A stretch of DNA of 64,000 nucleotides, taken from NCBI RefSeq assembly GCF_014633365.1, contig NC_068344.1, positions 33,850,670-33,914,669 on the forward strand. The letters run 5' to 3'. A program made the translations under genes and the position numbers. Positions 40,101-46,150 of the stretch are shown here, piece by piece; the first letter of the stretch is position 1, and every line of letters begins with the position of its first letter. Origin of the DNA: Diospyros lotus (Eukaryota; Streptophyta; Magnoliopsida; Ericales; Ebenaceae). The notes under the pieces were generated by a model. That model was given only the letters and a program-made list of their open reading frames with translations. It was not told where the DNA came from and did no database searches.

Positions 40101-43100
40101 TCAGCAGCAGCATCTTTCAAAGCAGAAAGCACATCCTTTACATCTTTTGGACCTGCAAGGAGTAAAAGTTAGTCCCATATAGAAATGTATCTCGTTAGGA
40201 AAATCAAAAAGATTGCAAATCACTTATACATTTTTTTATTTAATGAAGCATAAACATAGCAAACATTCCATGTCTTCTGTGTCACAGAGAGGAAGAGATT
40301 GAGGAAGTTGGCAGTTTACCAATGCAGCGAAACATGCCCCCCCCCCCCCCCCCCCCGGGCCGAGGAGCTTTCAAAGATAATGTTAAATACAGCTTGGTGT
40401 GAGTACATAATAGGTCAGTCAAAATGGATCAATCAACATCGTATAAGAAGTGGAACAAAAAATATATAAGAACAAACAAGAAAAAGACGTTGAAAAAGCT
40501 GGATGTGCCCAAGAACAGAGAATATTGTGTACCAATGTTAGGATATAACAAATGAAAATTCATGAATATAGCAGCACCCTACAGATGATATCATTTTTTT
40601 GTTTAATTGACAGATGATACCATCTTGTGGAAAACAATATGATTGCAAGCACTGGAAGTAGATGGCTCTAGATACAACAAATGATTACCAACCATAAGGA
40701 GTTTCAGTTCAGTCTGCTATCAATGGAGTTGATTACAATAACAATATAAATAATGGTAGCAACTGTCATCGTTATGCACTACAGAACACATTAATCAGAA
40801 TATGGTTCCCAAGTAATTCAAACAAGAACGTACCAATGCTTAAATCCAAAAGGGCAAATAAACAAGTACAATTAAAAAATAAAAACTTGGGATCATGTCA
40901 ATTAAGAATGCACAAATCATAAATTGCCAAAAATTGCAAAGGGGATACTGATGCAGTAAGAAATTACAGAAACATTTGAGATTTTTTTTTTTCATATGAA
41001 AAAGTTGAATCTGCCAGAACAAAAAACGACACAGAAGAAGTTTACATAAACCCTACAGCTAATCTTCAAGAAGCAGACAACTGAAACAATATCAACTGCA
41101 CAGATGGGTCTACTCATCACTTACTTGGCCGCACAACCAGAAAGGAAAGAACAAGGCACTGGCCAAGGATCAATCTTTCCCTACAGACCACAGCCCGGCG
41201 CTCCACAAGAGCACATCTTGAATCAAGAACAAAGCGCTCAGAATGAGGCCCACCCAAACCAGATGGTTCTTCTCGATTGAGTTCCTAAAGTTAACAAATG
41301 TCAAACTATACATAAAAAACAAAAAATAAATAAATAAACAATGTCACAAAACACACATCATGAGGTAATTCTTAAAATTTCTAGGAACACAAAACAAATT
41401 ATGACCCTTGAATGGCACCTCAGCACTCAAGTGAACCACCAACTACACCCTTCAATACAAGAATTATATATTAATTAGAAACCAAATCTGCAACCGGAGA
41501 AAATGCAGATACAAACACTGCCAAAGATATAGAAAAAATATATTTTTAAATATATTTGTGTTAGCCATGTTTATAAATTACAACAGTAATATCCATGAAC
41601 CACAAAATACTACTGAAAATAAAATATCAACATCAATATGGAAGATCCTATTTAATTCATAAGTACAAACATCACTCAACATGCAAACTAATATTTGTTC
41701 CATCAATCCTGTCAATACCCCACAAAAATAAGAAATATTCAAATTCAACAATAAAAATCAACCATCAAAAATAAATACAGTCATAAGTCAAAAGATATTA
41801 TAAATTCAATATATCATTACAATCTCAGAAATATCAAACAACATCCAATGCTTATAAAAAACATTTAAAAAATAGGCAGACTAGGGAAAAAAACAGTTCA
41901 AATTTTCAACTTTTGAAGAAATCCAATTTCAACTAAGTCATCACTAATTGAAAGTTTGAAATGGTCATCTTTTTAATAATCACTGGATGTTGATTGATAA
42001 GTTTCAAATATATTCAATTTGGTAGAGTCATCAACATTTGACTCACATGCCATGTCTCACACATAATTTGATGTATTCAATAAGTCATCACCGTCAACGA
42101 CTTAGTCAACTATCCATACTCTATGTCTGTCTTTAGTTGTACCCTTAAGTTCCATCAACACAACCATGCTCCAATAACATATAATTAAGCATTCTTAATA
42201 TGAGGTTAACATTATGGGTTACTACATGCACCCCTAGGGTCATGCACATGCTCCACCCTTAGCAAACACACTCTCACATAGCACAACAGTCGAGCCCTGT
42301 ATTAAAGAATAACTAGGAAACCAACGGTTCTTGCTAGCCTATGAACCAATCATCCAAAATTTGTACAACATGGGTCACACAAAATGGAGTATCCATCCTC
42401 AGTCAAAAAGGCTCTGAACATTGTCAAAGTAGAAATTGTATAAATAATCTTTTGATACAGGCAGTTGTTTTTATACTAATTCAACTTCTAAGGTTTTGTT
42501 AAACTCTAATTTTCATATTATCATTCCAGCTTTGATTTTACATTGTTTTAGCCAAATTCACACTAATTTTCCTAATTCTCCTGCTAATACTATGCCAAAA
42601 CCACTACCCCACGCATCTCCTAACTACATTACCAAATTTTATCACATGCTCATACTTACCTGGAACCATCTTTCGCCCAAAAAAGCTTAGCAACTCTTGA
42701 ATGACCATTTCCCCAAGAACCCATCAATAAAAGACTCCAAACTTTTCCAATTCACTTAATAGCACTTAAATTCACCACTTGAATCCCTTTGGATAAATCC
42801 CCTCAATCAAACCTCTGCACAACTAAAGCTAGAACAATAAAAGGTGACCCAAAATAAGCAGGTACACTTCTAATTAACTATTCACTACCATAAACTTACA
42901 CTCCAAATAACAAATCTTTCCATTTCTCTCAACGTTATTGTCCCATTCACAAGGCCAAAACCTATCATACCCCAATCTCCAAACATCCTGAATCTACCTG
43001 GCTGAAAATTGGAATTCTTTGATTTTTACACACATAGACTATTAAATCTAGTTATAATGTTGCCAATAAACACTACTATGATGACAAGATTGCCAATAAG

Positions 43101-45880
43101 AAACCTTTTTCTCTAAAAAATGCTACGGTGGCTGTTACAATTGGGAGCACTGTCAGTCAAGAATTTACCCAATAAACCAACAAATCTGACCACTCTTTAA
43201 GCACACTCTCACCGATTCGACAGTATACAACATAAACAGAAAATTAAAGAATTGACAAAGGATGGAGTTAGAGCAATCAAACCAAACAATACACCGAGAT
43301 TTATCCTAGTTTGAACTGGTTAAAACCAGTCCTACATCCAGCCTTCAAAGAGAGCAATCCACTATAATCTTGATGAAATCAGTACATAGAAATCACTCGT
43401 AGCACACCCCACAATCCTCACTGAAAAAACCGAGAACCCTCACTACAAGATTACAAAGATATCTTTTCTCTAGCAATACAGCTCTCACAATCAATGAGCA
43501 CGATCAGAATCTTAGGCTCTCGACAGTCTGCCCCAAGCCTATTATTTATAGACATAAGAGGCGTGAGTTACAATAAGGGAATACCCAGAATACCCTATCT
43601 ACCCCTCACTTAAATTTACATGCAATTAGCCTTTTATTTCCTAATTTTCCATTGCCGAATATTAGCCTAATATAATCAAGTCCTTCTAGAATATCCAGCC
43701 ACTCAATGCAAAACTTGAATAACAGTGGCTAAAATTCTTATACTAGTCCATACCAAGGATGTACCAACTGGAAACACACACAATGGTTAAGTCAAGGGAA
43801 AATGTATGGGTCCAGATCTGAACACTGAAGCCATCAGAGACCCATGTGTCATTAACAAACATGAAGTAAGCAACATTTGGGGAATAAAAATAACTCAATA
43901 GAACCTTTATGAGAGAAATTAATCGTCGTTGAAGGCCAGATTTAATGAGATCTTCCAAATATTTCTGAATGTCAGCCACAATGTCAGCTTCAAGTCCTTG
44001 GTCAAGCACAACCGCCTACAAATTTTGTTCCAAAAGGCAGAAGATTTTCTTTTTCAGCAAAATTCTGTTTCATACCATGAAATACGAAGATAAATAAGGA
44101 AAGCACAAAGATAATAATCATGACACTATAGCAGAAAATTTGTGATGATGGACATGGAACGGAGGAATGAATACCCTTAACAGGGTGTAAAGTGCTGTTA
44201 TTAGATCTCTTCTCTCTGTGTACCAGAGCCCTTCTGCAAGGCGTAAAATTTCCAGTGGGTCTCGTCCAAATAATCCCCACTGGAGAAGAACAGAAAAAAT
44301 CAAAAATTATATATAAAATTAATATCAAGAAGTAAGCCTTGTCAAAGCAAATGCATAAATAGAAATCAAAATTATACCTCCTGGTTGGCAGAAACAAGCA
44401 GACGCACACAATCAATTTCATTAAGGTGGAGATCATCACTCAATTTCAGAGCCTAACACCAGAATAATAGAACAAAAAATAATAGTATAACAAGATAAGT
44501 ACTCAAGATAAAAGACTACTATCTTGGCCCCAAGTAAATGACAACATGCAAAAGATAAAAAGAAAACACTTAGATAATGACAATGACAGAAAGGAACATT
44601 ATGTTCATGCACTTCCAGTGCAGAAAATCAAAAGGAGAAAAAATCTTTAGATCGCTGCTAGAGTATTTTACACTACTAAGTACAATACAACATTCTTTCT
44701 GCAATTAGTGAAAGCTAAAAAGTAAAAACTAAGCCCTAGATATGAAGAAAATTAAAGACAGCAAAACATTCATTCATAAATACCAAACAGAAAATGAAGT
44801 ATTCCCATGAAAAACTTTACAAGGTATCTTGTTTTCCTACATTCTTTCAGCCAAAAACAAAGTATAACATAATAACAAAACCAGCAAATTGCAAGAGACA
44901 AGGCAAAACCCTGCATGTTTAATGTCTCTATCTAGCAGCCAGCACAAGATAATAACACAAATAGCTCAACTATCATCACCAAAAGAAGAGAAGACATTGA
45001 AGACATCTCTGGAATTTCTGATCACCACCTAAACTGAACCGTGTCCCGTTTAGAACAATGAAGACAAGTACTCAGGGGGTCAGGACTCTTTCTCAAAAAT
45101 AACAATTAGGCCAGTTTCATAATTAGTTCATTCACAGACTGCATGGCTAGGTGAAACAGGTAAAAAGTCCATAAAGTTCCGCTCCTTGAAAAAATTTGAA
45201 TAACATAAGTGTATCTTGGCATAAAATGTTGAACCGGTTCACTGCGAATGAAACAATCTACTCTCGGAACCAAACAGTCTCTTTTTCCTGGGATAAATTC
45301 AAATGAACCCTTTATTTGATTTAAACAAAATAACATTTGCACAGTTTTGTTTCTAATATCTTTTTCTTTTCTTCTCTTTAATCACTCAAAACCATCAGTT
45401 CAGACCCAGATCTTTTGTGCATTAGTTACTATCTCTCGGCATGAGTTCCAAAACGAAAACAAGTTAAACGGACCTGCGGCATACAATTAGTACACCAACA
45501 GAAGTCAAACAATAACAGTATAATCAATGTGCAAACAGAAGAAAGGGACGAGGAACTGACAATCTCAACATCCTGATCGTCGAGCGAAATTGGAGAAGAA
45601 TCCGGAAGCCGGACTTCCTTCGACTGAACTTGAGTCCGGTCAGCCGGTTTCGGAGGCTGCAACAATTCACAAAACGGTCACAGGAATCATAATTTATACA
45701 ATGCAGGAGAAACAGAAAGAGAGAGAGTGGAGAGCATACGGGATATGATACGAGGGATTGGAGGGAGGGGAGAGAGCGGCGGATGGCGAGCATGAGCTCC
45801 ATCCTCTGCGACGGCGTCGGAGGGGTTGGGCCGAGCAGCGACGCCTCCACGGTGGAGAGAAGTTGCTTCGGCGACACCAT
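1339..45880 (-). CDS. NUP205: Nuclear pore complex protein NUP205, 5' part (25 exons, 3' end outside window)
   Basis: Large alpha-solenoid scaffold nucleoporin of the Nup192/Nup205 family (DUF3414). In the family it sits in the inner ring of the nuclear pore and binds Nup93. Twenty-five exons on the minus strand join with consistent phase, AG acceptors and GT donors into 1049 codons without a stop. The protein starts [18 protein letters not shown] and contains the plant NUP205 signatures [70 protein letters not shown] and [10 protein letters not shown]. Plant homologues run to about 1.85 thousand residues, so roughly 55% is here. Introns 5, 7, 13 and 19 are swollen by transposon insertions, all of them between exons, so the reading frame is untouched. 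Identification is from recognised plant NUP205 sequence; exon borders are read directly. The gene looks functional, but splicing across introns of up to 11.7 kb is inferred. Confidence 0.93.
1545..1631 (-). CDS. NUP205: NUP205 exon 24 (residues 995-1023)
   Basis: Encodes [20 protein letters not shown] through YQFFVK. GCAG acceptor, GTATTT donor. Confidence 0.93.
1710..1791 (-). CDS. NUP205: NUP205 exon 23 (residues 967-994)
   Basis: Encodes [20 protein letters not shown] through HEFGFQ. GCAG acceptor, GTTAAA donor. Confidence 0.93.
1881..1993 (-). CDS. NUP205: NUP205 exon 22 (residues 930-966 plus 2 nt)
   Basis: Encodes [20 protein letters not shown] through [12 protein letters not shown] acceptor, GTTGCA donor, ends in phase 2. 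Confidence 0.93.
2162..2312 (-). CDS. NUP205: NUP205 exon 21 (residues 879-929)
   Basis: Encodes [20 protein letters not shown] through [14 protein letters not shown] acceptor, GTGAGC donor. Confidence 0.93.
2435..2553 (-). CDS. NUP205: NUP205 exon 20 (residues 840-878 plus 2 nt)
   Basis: Encodes [20 protein letters not shown] through IKIMSIL. GCAG acceptor, GTTTAC donor, ends in phase 2. Confidence 0.93.
2863..3262 (-). repeat. 3' LTR of gypsy element 1 (larger part)
   Basis: Matches 12819-13198 apart from small indels, including a short internal duplication near 2945-2985. Its last seven bases are displaced to 7974-7980 by the nested copia-like element. Confidence 0.88.
3263..3857 (-). 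repeat. 3' LTR of the gag-only element
   Basis: 595 bp, nearly identical to 7374-7968. The few differences include single-base changes in a TTCTCCCCGAGA context and near 3785-3805. Confidence 0.9.
3858..6459 (-). other. Non-coding interior of the gag-only element
   Basis: About 2.6 kb without a long reading frame or any pol motif on either strand. The plus-strand text is pyrimidine-rich with many CCTAG and CTTCCT words and looks of different origin from gag. Confidence 0.7.
6460..7300 (-). pseudogene. copia-type gag (UBN2 plus zinc knuckle) with one frameshift
   Basis: The start codon at 7298-7300 gives [20 protein letters not shown] then FGLWKIKM. The frame is lost near 7210 (GNLG to an out-of-frame RGF) and recovered for [18 protein letters not shown] onward. 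The rest is a typical gag of the copia/UBN2 type with [22 protein letters not shown] basic linker follows, then the CCHC knuckle [14 protein letters not shown]. It is about 280 residues once the frameshift is ignored. It ends ADVL with a stop and no pol follows. Confidence 0.85.
7374..7968 (-). repeat. 5' LTR of the gag-only element
   Basis: 595 bp. In element orientation it begins TGTTAAAG and ends CATAACA, followed by the primer-binding site TGGTATCAGAGCC (7358-7370). Confidence 0.9.
7985..8004 (-). other. Polypurine tract of gypsy element 1
   Basis: On the minus strand six A's followed by fourteen G's, four bases from the 3' LTR remnant. It sits where plus-strand priming would start. Confidence 0.7.
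8010..10880 (-). pseudogene. RT / RNase H / integrase remnant of gypsy element 1
   Basis: The reverse-transcriptase block 10428-10880 keeps [18 protein letters not shown], then jumps within one frame from LLDELK to [20 protein letters not shown]. The catalytic core with the Y/F-x-D-D motif is deleted. RNase H traces ([18 protein letters not shown]) lie at 9894-10100. The integrase zinc region and first catalytic Asp (VDFIEGLPK) lie at 9231-9590, with later integrase sequence at 9120-9170. The C-terminal region 8241-8650 and a tail with QVLIRW and TWEYLPDLL near 8010-8200 complete it. A solo LTR at 8651-9021 splits the integrase. Confidence 0.83.
8651..9021 (+). mobile_element. Solo LTR nested in the integrase of gypsy element 1
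   Basis: Bounded by TGTTAGG and CTCATCA. The integrase text is interrupted exactly here, with GAGT(TGT) on both sides as a short target duplication. A TATAAA lies at about 8835. It shares motifs with the LTR of the PHD-capturing element (opposite orientation): a GCTGG...GCCAGC inverted motif, GTAACAAACCAGC, and GGGCCTCTCGAATGCCC. It is therefore a related family. The exact TSD length is uncertain. Confidence 0.7.
10959..12461 (-). pseudogene. gag-protease remnant of gypsy element 1
   Basis: Gag retrotransposon domain at 12461-11910, with [16 protein letters not shown] and later [20 protein letters not shown] zinc knuckle follows at 11669 downward ([14 protein letters not shown]), then an aspartic protease region. 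Stops and a frame change separate the blocks. The protease signature normally D-S-G-S-T-H-S-F reads NNVSTHSF, so the catalytic aspartate is lost. This part cannot be functional. Confidence 0.85.
12804..12815 (-). other. Primer-binding site of gypsy element 1
   Basis: On the minus strand it reads TAGTATCAGAGC, one base from the usual initiator-Met tRNA complement TGGTATCAGAGC. It lies directly inside the 5' LTR. Confidence 0.8.
12819..13198 (-). repeat. 5' LTR of gypsy element 1
   Basis: TG...CA-bounded 380-bp LTR. It carries a TATATATAA stretch near 12999-13008, the likely TATA region on the plus-strand text. Confidence 0.87.
13199..14219 (-). other. NUP205 intron 19, part upstream of the insertion
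   Basis: AT-rich intron sequence with an A-run near 13352-13368 and a TA repeat at 13662-13675. No gene is seen. Confidence 0.6.
14220..14417 (-). CDS. NUP205: NUP205 exon 19 (residues 774-839)
   Basis: Encodes [20 protein letters not shown] through [12 protein letters not shown] acceptor, GTATTT donor. Followed by the largest intron, 11.7 kb, which holds the gypsy/copia nest. Confidence 0.93.
14418..15695 (-). other. NUP205 intron 18
   Basis: AT-rich. An open frame at 15407-15676 lacks any recognised domain. Words near 15075-15240 (GGGGGTGTTT, TAGGGCCTATTTGAA) resemble ends of small plant DNA elements, but no boundaries are clear. Confidence 0.5.
15696..15819 (-). CDS. NUP205: NUP205 exon 18 (residues 732-773)
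   Basis: Encodes [20 protein letters not shown] through [13 protein letters not shown] acceptor, GTATGC donor, returns to phase 0. Confidence 0.93.
16018..16137 (-). CDS. NUP205: NUP205 exon 17 (residues 692-731 plus 2 nt)
   Basis: Encodes [20 protein letters not shown] through SCLQHFR. GCAG acceptor, GTGAGT donor, phase 2 in and out. Confidence 0.93.
16257..16387 (-). CDS. NUP205: NUP205 exon 16 (residues 649-691 plus 2 nt)
   Basis: Encodes [20 protein letters not shown] through [14 protein letters not shown] acceptor, GTATTT donor, ends in phase 2. Confidence 0.93.
19106..19387 (-). pseudogene. Unrecognised 93-codon open frame inside intron 15
   Basis: The frame reads through [17 protein letters not shown] and [22 protein letters not shown] glutamate/lysine-rich helices, unusual for AT-rich intron sequence. 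I recognise no family. It may be an exon relic of a retrocopied or transposed gene, or chance. Nothing supports its expression. Confidence 0.2.
19405..19455 (+). repeat. Possible 3' end of an old SINE
   Basis: The text CCAACCCTAACTTGGTTAGG, then ATAAGGTGTAGTTGATGATGATG, resembles the 3' tail with a short T/G repeat seen in several plant SINEs. The body is not recognisable. Confidence 0.3.
19761..19904 (-). CDS. NUP205: NUP205 exon 15 (residues 601-648)
   Basis: Encodes [20 protein letters not shown] through [14 protein letters not shown] acceptor, GTAGGT donor. Confidence 0.93.
20076..20174 (-). CDS. NUP205: NUP205 exon 14 (residues 568-600)
   Basis: Encodes [20 protein letters not shown] through [13 protein letters not shown] acceptor. 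The donor GTATTC runs straight into a C-rich tract on the coding strand (20030-20070). Confidence 0.92.
20527..20834 (+). repeat. 5' LTR of gypsy element 3 (3' end deleted)
   Basis: Matches the first ~308 bp of 27659-28037. The remaining ~70 bp, the primer-binding site and the gag start were lost in a deletion that joins the LTR directly to gag. Confidence 0.85.
20835..21457 (+). pseudogene. gag fragment of gypsy element 3
   Basis: Gag C-terminal region and CCHC knuckle in two frames with stops between, ending in [12 protein letters not shown] just before the copia LTR begins. The N-terminal half of gag is missing. Confidence 0.75.
21657..21980 (-). repeat. 3' LTR of the PHD-capturing element
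   Basis: Nearly identical to 25528-25858. Its last ~7 bases (CCTATCA) are replaced by the C-tract. Confidence 0.85.
21945..23115 (-). pseudogene. Captured IDM1/ROS4-like PHD-finger and GNAT acetyltransferase fragment fused to a gypsy tail
   Basis: A 370-codon frame from the Met at 23057. Residues 1-47 match the region after the first PHD of plant IDM1-type proteins ([17 protein letters not shown]). A second PHD finger follows with Cys48, Cys51, Cys69, Cys72, His77, Cys80, Cys100 and Cys103. A GNAT acetyltransferase region includes [15 protein letters not shown], the acetyl-CoA-binding turn. At about residue 262 (near 22271) host similarity stops and the frame runs into a retroelement tail, [14 protein letters not shown] through [10 protein letters not shown]. 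Upstream of the Met the end of the first PHD is in frame ([18 protein letters not shown]) but cut by TAG where relatives have Gln. The family acetylates histone H3 and promotes active DNA demethylation in the nucleus. This copy is partial and probably not a working enzyme. The lack of introns suggests capture from spliced RNA. Confidence 0.82.
23283..25430 (-). pseudogene. gag remnant of the PHD-capturing element, split by a hAT-like insertion
   Basis: On the minus strand the frame near 23970-23830 reads [20 protein letters not shown], a standard gypsy gag start. It is followed by a stop and two similar copies of a block encoding GAALS-x-x-Q (near 23740-23790 and 23610-23660), an internal duplication. 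The start of gag lies beyond the insertion, at 25205-25430. The region 23283-23600 is open but not recognisable. Confidence 0.7.
23984..25204. mobile_element. 1.2-kb non-autonomous hAT-like element with GC-rich ends, fourth layer of the nest
   Basis: A perfect 8-bp target duplication GCTCTAGC (23976-23983, 25205-25212) surrounds inverted ends CATAGTT...AACTATG. Both ends carry 90-140 bp of repeated GGCGC/GAGGCG words in inverted orientation, around an AT-rich core without coding capacity. The 8-bp duplication points to the hAT superfamily. It interrupts the gag of its host element. Confidence 0.82.
25528..25858 (-). repeat. 5' LTR of the PHD-capturing element
   Basis: 331 bp, TGATAGG to CCTATCA, with a GCTGG/CCAGC inverted motif at about 25736-25812. 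Differs from the left LTR at few sites. Confidence 0.88.
25910..27470 (-). pseudogene. copia RT / RNase H remnant
   Basis: From right to left: the RT start with [19 protein letters not shown] (near 27240), the catalytic YVDDI (near 26860-26885), then [20 protein letters not shown]. RNase H sequence with [14 protein letters not shown] and [13 protein letters not shown] closes it near 25910. Frames change several times. Protease and integrase are missing. Not functional. Confidence 0.85.
27659..28037 (+). repeat. 3' LTR of gypsy element 3
   Basis: 379 bp, TGCTACAACCC to GGGTGTGACA, followed by the target duplication CTCCC. Confidence 0.85.
28043..28736 (-). other. NUP205 intron 13, part upstream of the nest
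   Basis: Intron sequence containing a long T-run joined to a G-run (28126-28179). Nothing else is recognised. Confidence 0.6.
28737..28943 (-). CDS. NUP205: NUP205 exon 13 (residues 499-567)
   Basis: Encodes [20 protein letters not shown] through [15 protein letters not shown] acceptor, GTGTTA donor. The next intron (8.6 kb) carries the four-level transposon nest. Confidence 0.93.
29032..29148 (-). CDS. NUP205: NUP205 exon 12 (residues 460-498)
   Basis: Encodes [20 protein letters not shown] through [12 protein letters not shown] acceptor, GTATGT donor. Confidence 0.93.
29698..29859 (-). CDS. NUP205: NUP205 exon 11 (residues 406-459)
   Basis: Encodes [20 protein letters not shown] through [15 protein letters not shown] acceptor, GTTAGT donor. 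Confidence 0.93.
30573..30636. repeat. Six-base microsatellite (ATTTAT)n
   Basis: About ten copies of a 6-bp TTTATA-type unit in NUP205 intron 10. The adjoining 30637-30803 on the minus strand starts CTAGGGATGGCAA, like the end of some small plant hAT-type elements. No second end is found. Confidence 0.75.
31080..31169 (-). CDS. NUP205: NUP205 exon 10 (residues 376-405)
   Basis: Encodes [20 protein letters not shown] through HPLARDK. ACAG acceptor, GTCAAT donor. Confidence 0.93.
31170..32820 (-). other. NUP205 intron 9
   Basis: AT-rich intron sequence. It has a short direct repeat near 31650-31750 (two blocks with ACATATTTGGTA) and no coding signal. Confidence 0.55.
32821..33048 (-). CDS. 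NUP205: NUP205 exon 9 (residues 300-375)
   Basis: Encodes [20 protein letters not shown] through [13 protein letters not shown], 76 codons, the longest exon in the window. TTAG acceptor, GTTTGA donor. Confidence 0.94.
33133..33255 (-). CDS. NUP205: NUP205 exon 8 (residues 259-299)
   Basis: Encodes [20 protein letters not shown] through [12 protein letters not shown] acceptor, GTAAGC donor. Confidence 0.93.
34127..34465 (+). repeat. 5' LTR of gypsy element 2
   Basis: Aligns with 39143-39480 from about 34134 onward. The TGTTATTG start of the other copy is not preserved. Confidence 0.8.
34517..36180 (+). pseudogene. gag-protease of gypsy element 2, broken
   Basis: The start [20 protein letters not shown] is followed by stops near 34690 and 34915. 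The main gag frame resumes at 35177-36175 with [20 protein letters not shown], then a CCHC knuckle with one altered position ([14 protein letters not shown]; second Cys is His). The protease signature [11 protein letters not shown] keeps its catalytic Asp. Confidence 0.83.
36290..39120 (+). pseudogene. RT / RNase H / integrase of gypsy element 2, broken
   Basis: RT from 36430 reads [20 protein letters not shown], has a stop at 36601, then continues with the intact catalytic FFDDILIY (near 36910-36930). RNase H lies at 37340-37580 with TDAR, YDRESL and [11 protein letters not shown]. Integrase has CDTCKRCK zinc ligands, the first Asp in MDFVERLP and the second in ISDRDKVF (38080-38290). A small deletion in the AYHSKTDGN region shifts the frame just before the catalytic Glu. 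The C-terminal block 38657-39031 ends with a tail near 39050-39110. Confidence 0.85.
39143..39480 (+). repeat. 3' LTR of gypsy element 2
   Basis: 338 bp, TGTTATTG to ATTTGACA, preceded by a G-rich polypurine tract. Confidence 0.85.
39481..40066 (-). other. NUP205 intron 7, part upstream of gypsy element 2
   Basis: Intronic sequence. No gene or repeat is recognised. Confidence 0.55.
40067..40152 (-). CDS. NUP205: NUP205 exon 7 (residues 230-258)
   Basis: Encodes [20 protein letters not shown] through LKYQ, restoring phase 0. GCAG acceptor, GTCTTA donor. The next intron is 6.8 kb and contains a gypsy element. Confidence 0.92.
41125..41284 (-). CDS. NUP205: NUP205 exon 6 (residues 177-229 plus 1 nt)
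   Basis: Encodes [20 protein letters not shown] through LVVRP. TTAG acceptor, GTAAGT donor, ends in phase 1. Confidence 0.93.
41285..43132 (-). other. NUP205 intron 5, downstream part
   Basis: AT-rich sequence with no recognisable gene or element. Confidence 0.5.
43133..43724 (-). mobile_element. Solo copia-type LTR in NUP205 intron 5
   Basis: 592 bp, TGTTACAATTG to GAATAACA, with a perfect 5-bp target duplication GTGGC (43128-43132, 43725-43729). Its length, TGTTA/TAACA ends and an internal CCTACATCCAGCCTTC word match the LTR of the gag-only element at 3263-7968. It is therefore a related family in the same orientation, left by recombination between two LTRs. Confidence 0.82.
43905..44015 (-). 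CDS. NUP205: NUP205 exon 5 (residues 140-176)
   Basis: Encodes [20 protein letters not shown] through LISLIK. GTAG acceptor, GTTCTA donor. Confidence 0.94.
44175..44279 (-). CDS. NUP205: NUP205 exon 4 (residues 105-139)
   Basis: Encodes [20 protein letters not shown] followed by [15 protein letters not shown], a strongly conserved plant NUP205 stretch. CCAG acceptor, GTATTC donor. Confidence 0.94.
44378..44452 (-). CDS. NUP205: NUP205 exon 3 (residues 80-104)
   Basis: Encodes [20 protein letters not shown] and SANQE. TTAG acceptor, GTATAA donor, phase 0. Confidence 0.93.
45561..45656 (-). CDS. NUP205: NUP205 exon 2 (residues 48-79)
   Basis: Encodes [20 protein letters not shown] through DDQDVEI. 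Flanked by GCAG acceptor and GTCAGT donor, phase 0. Confidence 0.93.
45740..45880 (-). CDS. NUP205: NUP205 exon 1 (residues 1-47)
   Basis: Starts at the ATG giving MVSPKQLL and ends SLVSYP, followed by donor GTATGC. This start matches plant homologues. An in-frame ATG 78 bases upstream (45956-45958) would add 26 residues. Confidence 0.92.
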
Positions 45881-46150
45881 TTTCTGCTGATTTCGTGCTC
45901 CTGGAAGCCCTAGGAACAGAACCGAGAAAGAGTTTCCTTGTTGAAGTTCGTCGTTCACTAGATAGCCAGAGGGAAGAGAGAGAATGAATGGGCGGGAAGT
46001 GCCCTAATTGAGGGTTTTCACGGAGCTGACGACTGGAGCTGAGGACTGAAGAAATAAGCGGCCAGCTTCGAAGAGTTCGAACACGCTGTATGTTCTTACT
46101 TCGGTGTGAGGTTTCATTTTGTTACCTGATTTTCTTTTAAGGTAAAATCC
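45881..46150 (-). promoter_or_regulatory. NUP205: NUP205 5' leader and proximal promoter
   Basis: On the gene strand a telo-box-like AAACCCT (46011-46017) stands ~130 bp before the ATG. An E2F-like CTTCCCGCCC (45990-45999) follows, then a pyrimidine-rich leader with CTCTCTCTCTTCCC. Both motif types are common before plant genes expressed in dividing cells. No convincing TATA box is seen. An upstream in-frame ATG at 45956-45958 could add 26 residues. Confidence 0.45.
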
